Source of the DNA: Albula goreensis
Taxonomy: Eukaryota > Chordata > Actinopteri > Albuliformes > Albulidae
Direction of reading: 5' to 3'
DNA length: 64,000 nucleotides
NCBI GenBank assembly: GCA_022829145.1
Contig: CM040741.1
Span: 57,498,547-57,562,546 of the forward strand
Shown piece after piece: positions 38,631-51,226 of the stretch. Every line of letters starts with the position of its first letter. Positions within the stretch are counted from its first letter, which is position 1. The notes beneath the pieces were generated by a model. The model worked only from the letters and a program-made list of their open reading frames with translations, was not told the origin of the DNA and ran no database searches. The position numbers and the translations under genes were made by a program.

Positions 38631-41600
38631 TAAAATTGTCTGTACTTTCACTCACACTTACATTTTAAATCAAGGGAATATCAGTGTACACAATAATCAA
38701 GAACCACAATTGCAACTTGGCATAACTAATTGCTGTTTACTGTGGTTTCTGCTCCATGCTATGCATCCTGCACCCACCCAAAGTACACTGCTTTGTTACA
38801 CTTGCCCATAACCCAGTCATTATTATCCACACTACAAGCCAGGCATCATTCTACAGAAGAGCTGGTGGGTAATCATCAGTAGAGACAAATCCAGACTTAT
38901 ATATGATAAGTGGTAACCTGAAGGAGTTACAAGGGGGTTTGAGCAGCAGAGAGCCTGAGGATCCCTACGTAGTCAGTGGTTAGATGTGTTCCATCTGCTG
39001 GTCTCAGTTTGCACTCTTAGCCTGTGTGCTGTAACTGACTGGGTCCCTTGGTGTATCTATTTCTCTCAATTTTGGTATTATGATTCAGCTTTTGTATATG
39101 ATTTTGTGAGGAATAACATCCCACGCTCAATTTTATGATCTCTCATTTTCTCATTTTATGACTCGCAGTAATGCTCGCTATAATAATAATGTTGTTCGAA
39201 TGTATACTTTTATTGTTCTGCACATACAAATGGAGTTAAGCATAATGGCAAGATAACAATCTATGAACGAAACAAGAAATGTTACGACACAAATTAGTCT
39301 ATACAAGGTTTTTATGTGCCAAATTGAATTATGTATTTTTTTTCCTTTCGCCACACCTTTGTGTTTGTTTTTGAGCTAATGGATGGAATATTTGCCCTCA
39401 CAGCTGGCACAGGCAGACTGACATTATGTGATGAGTGTTTTTTCAGATAGCAGTGCTTCCTTCATTCTCTGCGTGAGCTGAATTTATAGCATTTGTTAAA
39501 TTAGTGAGAGCAATGCTTTTGTTCCATGCTTGTTGGAAAATTTATATCTGAAGGGTCCCGTGTGGGTCCTCAGTATTAATTAAGAGAAAAAGTCAATACA
39601 CATCTGTTTTCCAAAGGTTAATTACAGAACATTTTGGCACTGTACTGTGTAACATATGTTCTTGTTCAGCTATCTCTGACCAGTGGGACTAATATCAAGT
39701 GAGAGGATATTGTTTATTTTATTGTATCCTGTGTGGTACAACTTTAGGAGCACACTGATGTAATGGTGGTGTCTCTACAAAGCTGTAGTTTTGTGTTTGT
39801 TTGAGCCTTCAGAATAGTGAATCTTTTCCCTACAAAGACCATCCCTACACAATGTTCTATGTATGCTGGACTGCTGAATACAGGCAGCTTGAGGAATTGC
39901 ACTATTATTGTGCAATTTTATTGCACCAAAAACAAAAAAAAAAAGACAGAAATATAGCTCAATATAAATGCTCCAACATTTATTAAAAAAAATTGTTTGT
40001 GGTTGCTATGGCAGGTTCTTCTAAAGAGGCTAGGCTTATTATTGAAAAAAATAACAGGGTCTAATCTGAACCAGACAATTGTCACCACTAAGAGTGCACT
40101 TACAGCCAGAACAGCCAGCTGGACACTAAACTACTTTGCTTGAATTTTCACGTCCTTGGAGTTTGTAAAATTCTGTGTTGCACTTTCATCTGTACAGTTC
40201 AGCAAGTCTTTACTCTGGACAGGGATCATTTCACAGCACCTTTCAGTATAACAAAATATTAAATTCATTACTCTTACTCAATATTATATGACTGCATGTG
40301 CAGTATTGTCTGTACTGGTACTGTAGCTTGTTGAGTCTTTGCCACTTTTCACATATAAACGATTGTCTTTCAGTTCATATGGGTGGCAAAACAACTGCCT
40401 GTTAAATCCCTGACACATAGGTCTCCTTCCGTCACTCCATCTACCAATATGGAGACACCTCAGTACCACACACAGAACAATAATCAATCAGTGGTGCTGT
40501 TGTTCATGAAGACCCACTAGAGTGTCGCCATATAAATGGTATGATGATGAGGAAAAACATGTACCTACAACTGTTTATTAATTATTTTAGAGGAGGAGGA
40601 GCTCTGTGGGTTTGTCCTTCTGCTACACCGTCTGTCTTCTCAAAAATCACTGACACAGGTATGTGTCAGTGGCTTTTCTTCCCCTTCTTCCTCCTAAGGG
40701 TATTTCACAATGTCCCTGTAAAGTATTTTTATTCAGTTGTATTTGCAGGTATTCTAATATGTTATTTATGATAAATAAAAACTGTTCAATCAGTTGTAGA
40801 ATTACTTGAGGGTTTCCCTTACAGTATTATTTCTAGTTGTGGCTGACAGTGGTGGGTGTTGCCTTGTTGGTGGCACAATGCAATGTGTTGCAGCTAGATT
40901 TAACATCACAATTTGAATGGAGTTAAAAAAGAAAAATAAAATAATATAAAACCAAATAAAATAAAAACCAAATCCATGTCTTTGGCCTTTCTTTATAGAT
41001 TGCTTTGCAATTATAAATACTTGTAATTAACAAAAGATTTCTTTAATTTGATTATTTCAGTTTCCTATTACTCAAAATAGATTGTGAAATCTGCATTAAA
41101 TTTTCTCAATGTAGACTAATGTCATAGTGTAATGGTAAAGGAGTAACATAAACGTGTTTCAAATATTGATGGATCCATATTTTGATTAGCTCAATTTGTG
41201 CATGCATGCTTTGACTGGGTTCTGATGGGTGCCTTAGTATGAGGATCCAACACTGCCTTAAGGGTATTAAAGGGGAATAACTAAAGGGGTTTTTTTATCA
41301 GAAAAAGTCCAGACCCTGGCGTCAGAAATAAGTATTGCCACTTGTTTGTTCCGCCCATGTACTAAACCAGCTGATTCTAATTAACATGACTGTTTGTGAA
41401 CACCAATTTATGTTGGGCAACTACTTGAAACAACTGTGAAACAAAACAAAAATGGCATTTCTCTTTTAGACTGATATTTTGGCACATTTTCAAAGTTGTG
41501 GTTTCAAGTGGCTTCCATATATGAAGTGGAAGTTGAAGATGATCAGAAATTGAGTCAACCTGAGAAAAAGAAAACTACATTATTCATGCTACTAGCATGG

Positions 41601-43064
41601 TATATATCTCACATGGAATACATTTTAGCCAGGGGTAGATACTGATGTTTGATATTGACTCTAAAATATTAATATACATCATGATTCATATTTTTTATTA
41701 TTCTTTGAATGAGGCTTTGTAATTAAAATAAAATACTTTTACAAACAAATGGCTGTTCATCTATGGAGACCCCAGCAAGTAGGTTTTCTGGAATTTTAGA
41801 GCGCGATTAGTTGGCGGAGCTTCAAAAACAACATCCGTCCCAGATTGACCCAGACAATGGTGCTGGGTGAAACATTAAACCAGGCGTTCCTCACTTGGGT
41901 CTGGCCTGAGAACAACAGATTGGATTTCAGTGTGAAACCAAGAGGTCAGTTGTTCTATGAATTAGAGTTGGGATTTGCATGCAGACTTCCCATCACTGTC
42001 AGATGGGATGACATCGCTTGTGGATACAGTGATCTGGACTGAGGAATGGCTCTCCAAACAACAGGGCAGTGACCTGCAGCCTCTTATTCCACAGGACACC
42101 CAACATGACCATATTTCCCTGTCTGAAATACTTGAGGCCTTTTATTATTAGCTGTTTCTGAGGTCATATCAAGACCACAAATGCACAAAGACATTGTGGA
42201 TAGTGCTTTGATTTTTGCCACTAGTGCCCACATACCAAAGAAGTTGGTCCCAGAAGAATCTTCTATATGTATTCTTTTTGAGTATGATAAATTCATGAAA
42301 TCATCCATTGCAATGTACATACTCCATATGTTCTTCCATGTAGTGTGGAAGGTTTTATCTATTCTGTTTTCTACAAGACTAATTTAGCACATTTAGGCTT
42401 AGGTGTTTATTCTTACAAATTTCATATAGCTATTTTATTTCATTATCATTAAAAAAGCAAGGTAGTAGAAATAGTTGATTGGGTTTAAATTGTATCAATG
42501 TTTTGTTATTGTCACAGTTCTTCATGGGTATAGACAAAGGAACCATGACCATGTGCTGTGTAAAACAAAAGTGATTTTTTTGGGATACCTATACATGAAT
42601 CAGATCTGGAGAAAGTAAAGTGAGAGTCTTGTAAAATGGCTTGTAAAAATCATTTAACACACTAAAGAGTGAAATTAATTTATGCCCACATGCTCTTTAG
42701 TTCTCTCTTTGTTTTAAAAATGGCCACTTCTTTCTCATGAAAAAGTTATTGTTTCTAAAGTTTTATAGTTTCCTTTCCTCATTCAATCATCTTCTGTTCA
42801 CTCTGCCTTCCTAATAAACCAAATACTTTGCCAGTTCATTTAGGCCTCATTCTAACAATTCACTGAATTACAATTCATGTTAAGTTAATGAAACGACCAG
42901 GAAAATGTACCCCAAGCAAATATACAGTATGTACCCCATGGACATGGATCTTAGTAATATGTATTATCGGTAATAAGTAATATTAAGTTGATTTCATAGT
43001 TAAAATGAATGTTTTGCCAATTATAAATTTACTTACATTTGTAATATTTATCCAATAATGGATT

Positions 43065-43100
43065 ACACACACACACATATATGTATATATGCATATATAA
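43065..43100. repeat. Short AC then AT dinucleotide tract
   Basis: About six AC units followed by imperfect ATAT/GTAT units. Confidence 0.75.
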
Positions 43101-46100
43101 ATGAAGTTCAGTATTGATGCCGTTCATATATGTGTGGGTGTGAGGTGCGTTTTCCAGTTTGTTTTGTGAAAGGAATAGAAATGTATTGAAAAGGCACAGT
43201 TTGGAAGTCAGGGTAAACAGAAAATGATTATACCTTGTTCATGAAGACTCACCAGAGGTAGGGGAACTATAGAGCTTGAAGTGTTACCAAACTGAAACTC
43301 TCCTTTAATTCCCTGAATTTCATGCAAACATGTCACAGCATGGGTATCACCATATGCTAGGTGTGATTGTTGGTCTTGTTTTATCTTGCTGTACTGCTCT
43401 GTTGTTTCAGGAAAGTTCTAATTAGTGATAATTTTAGAAGTGTTCATTTGGCATTGAGATATTTTGCACATGCATATGTGTGTGAGGTGTACTGCAGCTG
43501 TAGATGTGTAACCATTTTAGGTGATAAGTAACTTACTTCACTAGTTAAAAAAGCGTTACCTGCTGAAAGAAATGGTCACTTATTTTTGCTACATCACCCA
43601 AACCTTGAACTGCAATATTGATAATGTTTCCCTTGCCTGTATGTCTAGTAAACACTGATTAAGTTGAGAGGAATGTTGACGGAGACCTTGCGAAAAGGTA
43701 GTTACCAAATAGTCAGGAGAGAAGGGAGGTGCGGTTGTGTTGTTTTCTTGACCTTCTCGAACAATATGGATGTGTGAGTGGGACACACCAAGAAGTCCCA
43801 TGTGTACCTGTGAATAAGATCCCTAAAATCCATGGAATGGAACAAGAGGAAAAGGTAGAATTTTATCTGTCAGAGAAGATACTCTTTGTAGATTATGCTC
43901 TAGATTGGGAGAGGAGCTTGAATGTGTCTTTGAACACTAAATTTAAAATTCTACTGTACATTACAAGGAAGATTATGTTGTGGGGATTGTATTTTGGACA
44001 TAATTTAGTGATAATGGATTTAAAATATGTTTAGCAAAGAAAAGAACTTCTGAAGATCAGTCATGATAGTCATTTTAGTTTAATTGTCTTGAGGGAGCAC
44101 ATGTTGCTTGGCTGTAATGGTCCTATTTAATCTGTATTTGTGCTTGTTTAAAGCATTACTTTTTATACTTTTTTATACACCAGGGATCGTTCCTCAGAAA
44201 TCTATTACTAATCTTTAGTGTTTGCTTTTTGACACTTGTTCTATTTTACGTTGTGAGAACAGATTTTTTTTCTTTTCCCCTTTCTCTTTCTCACAGTCCC
44301 TGCCTCTCAGATGAAGTTGAGGAGGACTGCTGCATGTCTTTTGCTGCACTGGGTCTCACATTGACTAAGTGTCATTGCTTCCCTGCTGTTCTCTCCCTGC
44401 CTTCCCCCTGGCCCTGTTCAATTACCCTGGCTGGCTTGTTTGTTGTCGGGGGTAACGCTGTTGCCGTGGATGATGTCTGAGTGCATGCAGCTCTCGCTTG
44501 CTCTATGCAGGATTGGCTTTTGTACGGTAAGGACGTATGTTGTAGGCAGTAGATGTGTTCATATATGAAAGGTTGTGTTTCATGTGTAATTATTTGTAGA
44601 CGAGACCTCTTTAAGGAGCCCCAGCTTAATGAGTTAATTCTGTATGCTTCTGCACCTGGTGAGACTGTTAAGATTCAATGTGGGTAGAACTGTGCTGTCA
44701 CAAACAACACAGGCATGGCATGAATAATGGAGGTGAAATTCATCCTTGAATTTCTTCTTATAAAAATAATTTTTAAAAAATTATCACAATCATTTTATCT
44801 GTTTGTATGAACAAATATTTGCTGTTGTATTGTTGTGAATATGTAGAATTTGTTTAATTAAATTTCAATTTATAATTGTGTCTACTGGCCATCAGCCATT
44901 CAGTAAACAGTATTTTTATTCGGTGCACTGAGCCCCAGGCAACCCTAGAAGCACAGTGGAGGATTCTGTAACACACTGTGTTGTCACAATAAATTTGAGT
45001 CAACAGGTTTCTCACTATAAGGGCCTCCCTTAGTCTTTATATGGAGCTGTGAATGGAAAGATTGTAACTGTATGTGATATCTTTGATTTTATAAATTAAT
45101 TATGGAGTGGAGTAACTGCAGTGATATCTTGTTGTCTGATCCCCATGTTGCGATATTTCTACTTCAGGAAAAGTGTCACTGTCAAAGGCAGTTTTCAAGG
45201 TTAGTGTTGTAGTATTGGTTCATCTGTAGTTACGAGAGGATGGTAGGTTAACGCAAAATATATTTATGGGTACAAAATATATTTAATATTGAATCAAATT
45301 GAATTTCATCTTTTCTTATTGTTATATTACTGTTGTTTGATAACATGGGTAGATTAACCAATGAATAGATTGAAAGCATCACACTGTCTCACTGTATATT
45401 GGTAGCCTCCCATTTTAAAGAGTATGTTGAATATCTGGACAGCAGTTGAAATGAAGGATTGATTTACGGCAGTCCTTTGCAGTTACTGTTGACGAGGAAG
45501 GAAAGAATCTCCCACTGTGTGGTTGGGCTCCTTTCTGGGTATGTTGCAGGAAGAATAGAATCTGTCTCGCTGTGTTATGAACCTAGCAGTGACTGCCAGT
45601 GCAGGTCCACACATGTCTGTCTAGATGTGCAGCAAAACTGTTTTCTAATGGAATGCTTCTGCAACATTCCTGTTGGGAAGAATTGTCATTGTCAAGTGTG
45701 TCTGCTGCAGAAGAGTAGACATTTTTCTACATTGACCAATAGTTTTGTTTAGAGATGTGTTTCTGGTAGCTTTTGGCTATTCACTGTTAAATGTATGTGT
45801 CTTTACCATTTTATGTGGGGGGGAAAACAACTGGTGTTTTTATATTAATAAAATGATTATTTTCGTTCAAACATTTTGTTTGAGGTTACATTTGGATATT
45901 TGATAAATGTTTTGATCATTGTTTTTATTTTATTTATTTTTCGGCTGAAATGCCCTTCATTGCTGGGGCTGTATTGTAAATAAACATTTTGACTATAAAT
46001 AGTCCTGTTTGAAATGACCTTTTTGTGACAACCTTGTTCTTACTGAAAAGGTCAAAACACGCATTTGTTTATGTAGTATGAACCACCTTAGACCATGATG

Positions 46101-48132
46101 TCACTCTAACATCTGACACAAAAAACACAATACCAAGCTTTTGCTAATTTTGAATAGATCTGTATTCTTATGCATGTGCAGTTGAAACTGTATGTACATC
46201 TTTTTTGTGCAATTCATTTGTTCAAATACTAAAGGAATATATTCCACCTTTGGAAATTGGAAAAAATTTGGAAATGGAAGCTGAAACAAAATTTAAGAGT
46301 AGGTTTACTGCTCTTTGTATAATGTGATGTTTAAATTGCTGCTACATTCATTTCTAAGGAAAACAAATGTTTCTTAAACTAGTTTATTGAACTAATTATC
46401 TTTTTCATGTTTGGGCCTGCTGTTCTGAGGCAATTAATTTGTTGTCATGTTTTAGTAGTTACCAGTTTTATATTACCTAAATATAAAAAAGTAATACAGC
46501 CAGTTGAATTGAGAAATGACAGGAAAGAGGAGAAATAAATAGAGTAATTATATGATAAAACCATTAGAAAAATATCCAAAATCTATTATGTAGATTTTAG
46601 AGACACATGATAATTATTTGTAATAGTTTGTCGATATTAAATGAATCCTGATTTTAAAAATACACAGTTTTGATGACTATTTGACTATTTACCACACAAT
46701 TTTCACAATTTTGATGCTCTATTGATCATGTATGCATCACCCAAAATGTGAAAAAGTGATCACCCACTGAGACTTCGAAACAGGTTATTCAACTCTGAGC
46801 AATAATGGCTGCAGCCAAATGTTTCCTGTAGTTCAATCATTGCCCCATAGTGCAGGGGAGGAATTTTTTTTGTTGTTCCTCAACCCTTCTAATGTAGACC
46901 TGCTTGTGTTTTTCAATTCATTGTCTTACTGTAAGTCCCAGCTGCACTTCCACTTCAGCTCACAGACAGATGGCCTGATATTCTCCTGCAGAATTCTCTG
47001 ATAACAGAGTAGAATTCGTGGTTCCTTTAAGCACAGCTTTTCACTGTAGAGGCTGAACAAAAAAAATGGGTACATCCCAAATTAGTGTGGTGTAAATATG
47101 ATGTTCCTGAATATTTCTCAGCATTACTAGCAGTGACATGCACGGTACTCCAAACGGTACTCCGCACAAAACTGTGCTCCAGTTCCCACACATGACCATG
47201 GCAGTCCAATCATCACAAATTAAGCTGTAGCTGATATCAAAAGTCAAATTTGTCTGGGTCTGCAGTAGGGCAAAGCAAGTGTTTAGACTGTAGATATCAT
47301 CGTTTCTGGTGACAGGACTTTATGCCTCTAATTAGTGCTTTTCAGGCAGCGGTAATGGGGTGTAAAATTGCAGTTCTATCTTTAGAATTTCCTTGCCTGA
47401 AATGAGGTGGCACTTGTGCCTGTTTTTGAGGTCATCTACCTCATCTTTATTCAAAAGCTCATAGCATCTTAGTCAAAGGGTAATGCTCAAATCAGACTTC
47501 TGTTTCTTTAAACTGCTTTGACTACAAATCACAGAAAGTGCATAGTGAGTTGACTGAAGTACATTACATAATCTTATTGTATATCATTAAAAACATATAT
47601 CCTTACAGAACACATTCACATAACACACACTATGTGTTTTAATGTTAGACCAGATGTTAATGCAAGGCGACAAAACATTGTCCACAAAACAAAATATGAA
47701 TGACATCTAGTAGGTATTAATTAAACAACATTTCTATTTTTAGTATAAGGAACTGCTCTTGTATATATACTACTGTCTCAAGTGATTTAGAAGACACTCA
47801 TAAATGCTTAATTGCAGACCATATTTGTAGGGAAGTACTTTGTGTTAATTAGGAGTTTATATTTTGGTATTGCAATGAGCTGGTGAACCAGCTGACAGTG
47901 GGACATGTGTGATTTCCCTTCTCTGGCCCTTTAAAGATCTAGGAGCATAGCCTAAACATGGGTCGCAAAGGGATGCAACATTTCCAGGACTTCTGTAAAC
48001 TTCTTTGACAAAAAAAGAATATAACTAAATGAAAATACATTACATTTTTTCAATAGAACTTCATTTTGGGAAAATAGAAGGGGTAGCAAGACATGAGGAT
48101 GCAAATTGAATTGAAACCTTCAGTCATGGTTT

Positions 48133-48157
48133 AAAAAAAAAAAAAAAAAAAAAAAAC
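48133..48157. repeat. Poly(A) tract, 25 bp
   Basis: An uninterrupted run of A in the gene-free region, 0.4 kb left of a longer one. No retroposon body was recognised upstream of it. Confidence 0.9.
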
Positions 48158-48542
48158 TTAGATTTCCTTGTAGGAGAGACCATAATATTTATATTGCAAG
48201 TAGATAACATCAGTGAATTTAAAGTGAATTTAAACTACAAATACCTGTGTTTTTGTTATATATACACTATTTGATAGCCTCTTAGCAGACAAGGCTGGAA
48301 ACTCCAAGGGGCCGAATGAACATTTAGCTAAATTAAGCTGCCAACTGTTTTCTCTGGCAAGGCAACATTCTTCAACATAACATTCCATTTTCAACATCAT
48401 GTAGGCTTCAGTATAGCCTAGGTTTGTTGATTTAATTATGTGTTGCCTACCTGATGTGGATGAGTAGCTAACATTTATGGGTTTAACCTTTGTGTGGAGG
48501 TTGAAATGACTATCTTCACTAATTCAATGCAACCTTATTCGG

Positions 48543-48549
<7 letters not shown>

Positions 48550-48583
<34 letters not shown>
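48550..48583. repeat. Poly(A) tract, 34 bp
   Basis: The longest mononucleotide run in the window. It lies 180 bp left of the first copy of the 114-bp repeat. No target-site duplication was recognised. Confidence 0.92.
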
Positions 48584-48585
<2 letters not shown>

Positions 48586-48762
48586 GACATAAAATAATTT
48601 ATGTATATTGCAATTTTCTTGTCATAGTGTGAAGGTATAATTAAGATAATAATTTCTTGGCAGCACAACAGTTTTGTTTGTCTTATTGATGACCAAAATT
48701 CTAAAATTTGTATCCTAACGCCTTCTCAGTTGTTTTGACACTTACTCAGGAAGGCCTCGGGC

Positions 48763-48876
48763 CTACTACCATGGTGGTACAGTTATGAGCTGCTAAATCT
48801 GTGATCATGAGTCCACACCTGCCAGCTATGAGATCAGGGACTGTGTTTGCCTCAGATTGGTTCACAGCAAGCACAA
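48763..48876 (+). repeat. 114-bp direct repeat, copy 1
   Basis: This copy aligns without gaps to 51113-51226 with three mismatches (111 of 114 identical by eye). Both copies start CTACTACCATGGTGGTACAG and end CACAGCAAGCACAA. The flanks do not match. It is not part of a recognised transposon. Confidence 0.9.
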
Positions 48877-51112
48877 CTACCATATCCACTGGCACATTTG
48901 GCACACAGTTTCAGCAATCCAGCTGTTACTGAGGTGTTACTTTTTGCAGCATGTCTGAAATAAGTAAATAATGTGCAATCCCAAGTCACTTTGCATTCAG
49001 TATGCTGATAGGGGAGGGTGATTTCTCTGGCTATCCCTTTTTGGATATGTATTTCCAGACATTATTTGTGGGATGACTACATGAAACTACATGGTTATTT
49101 TTTTGGTTCAAATCTACTGGCCTGATTGGGCCAAGGGAAAGCTTGATTAACTGGCCCAAAGGGTTCAGAATTCATTGTCTGGCTAGCAAGCCATTGGGAT
49201 TGGTAAACCTTGAATTTCATTAGATTCTGACATAAACAATTTGGGGGCTGAATGTCAAAATGACTTCTTTTTGGGGACTGTGGTGATTGTACTATTGTCT
49301 TATTAACTGAATATTATATATGCAGAACAATGATGATCCAAGCAGGAACACAGCTGTAAAACCTGGGATTGTTCTTTCTGGATGCTCCACAATGTGTCAC
49401 TTATAGCACTGAGCACCGAGGGCCACACAAGGGGCCGCTTGGCACTGAAAACACAATGCAAATATGGGAGCTTATTGAGCTCAGCAGAAAGTGCCTTTTT
49501 ACTCAACACTCTGCCATGGTTACGACAAGTAAATGCTTTTGATTTTGAGTTCTCTTTCCAATGTCAAGCAGTGCTTTGGCGCTTTTTGTCAGTAGTATAG
49601 GCAGCGCTTTTGGAACTACTTACTGCAGAATTCCCCATCGGAATACAAATACGTTTTTATTGAGACTTTATTGTACTGAATTACGACATTAGCTTTGTGT
49701 GAACTTGAGCTTGAAATGCCACACATTATTCTCAACTACAAAATGTTACAGAAAAACCTATTTACCTCAAAGATCTTTTTCTACATTTCACCAGGGTTTA
49801 TAACAATCCAGAAAGGCTTCACGTGGATTTGTACCCATTCAAATTCTGGCATTTTATTGATTTTACAATACACACAGGTCTTGGATGAAGCAGTGCTTAG
49901 TAGTGAAGGTGTCACTGAAGTTAATAAGTTAGCTGGTATGGGGTCTACCTAGGCGTTGTCCTGGGCTTGTAAATGGATCAGGTTGAATAGAACATGAAGA
50001 AACAGGTTCAGACAGGTATTTGTGCTCTGGGGTTAAATATACTTGTCCCATGGGAAGGGCACACATTTCTAACCTTTGTCCTCCCGGTTCCCTTGACTTC
50101 CTGGTGTTCGCTTCACACTTTCAAGAAGCCATTTTCACATAGATATTATTTTTTATCATATTATTATTATTGTGATGGCTGCTGATGTGACCTCCCAGTG
50201 TTTTTTTTTCTGTGAACATCTTGAGGAGTATACAGAGTAGATTTCAAGTTTCATATTATCAGATTTCAAAATGTCACATTAGTGATGCAAGTAGTGTTTA
50301 AAGGGATAATATTATTCTCCATTTTTTGGAAATTAAATGTTATTGAAAATATATTGTGATATTACATTTCTTTTTTTCTACAAAAAGTTATGTTTAGAAC
50401 TGCTGGTTTATTTTGGATTTCATGCAGCCTTTTCCCTTCATTAAAAGTATTAAAAGTTGGATAATAATCACATTTTACCTTGGAATTAAACCAAGGTATT
50501 TTTTTGAATAGCAGGAGTAGTAGTATAGTGCATTGTTTCTTGAGGTTGAAGCAAAGAAGCTAAAAACAGTAAAATGTTAGCCGCTGCCTATTGTGTCACG
50601 GAACGTTTTTGGAGTCAATGTCATAAATTTGGTTCCCTTGACTGGTTGATGGAGGCCACTGAGGAGTGAGTGCTTGTAGGTGCTGCAGCATATATACTTA
50701 GCACACTTCCGTGCTTTGAATGGCAGGATGTGAACGGTCTCTGCCTCCATTTCAGGACATGAATATCCCACAGTTCCACATAAAAACGCTGCCGGTGCTG
50801 CTCGAATTGTGGCTCAGACCTGCCCGAGGCCTTCCTAAGGTCCAAACAGGATGCCATTCATAACAATTTGCTTTTTGCAGCCTCTTAATACTCGAAGCGG
50901 GTGGGAATCCGTGATTTGTTTGGGAAACAAAGAACAACTTCCTGTAAAGTAAAACATATTATTTTGGAGTGTTAACAAAGTGAGGTCATGCCATTGTGCT
51001 TTGGTTGGGTGTTTCTGGAGCAAATTTTTGGCTTGTGTAAATAACTAGAGTATTAATGTACTGTAGCTTTGATCTCCATTATTACTCTCAAGGAGTTCAT
51101 TTCCCAAATATA

Positions 51113-51226
51113 CTACTACCATGGTGGTACAGACATGAGCTGCTAAATCTGTGATCATGAGTCCACACCTGCCAGCTATGTGATCAGGGACTGTGTTTGC
51201 CTCAGATTGGTTCACAGCAAGCACAA
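51113..51226 (+). repeat. 114-bp direct repeat, copy 2
   Basis: Second copy, same strand, exactly 2350 bp after the first. The differences are TT to AC near position 21-22 of the unit and A to T near position 71. The surroundings are moderately GC-rich and complex. Confidence 0.9.

Noticed and set aside
41845-42042. 65-codon frame that looked mildly protein-like
   Set aside because: Too short, no flanking splice sites that extend it, and no family recognised.
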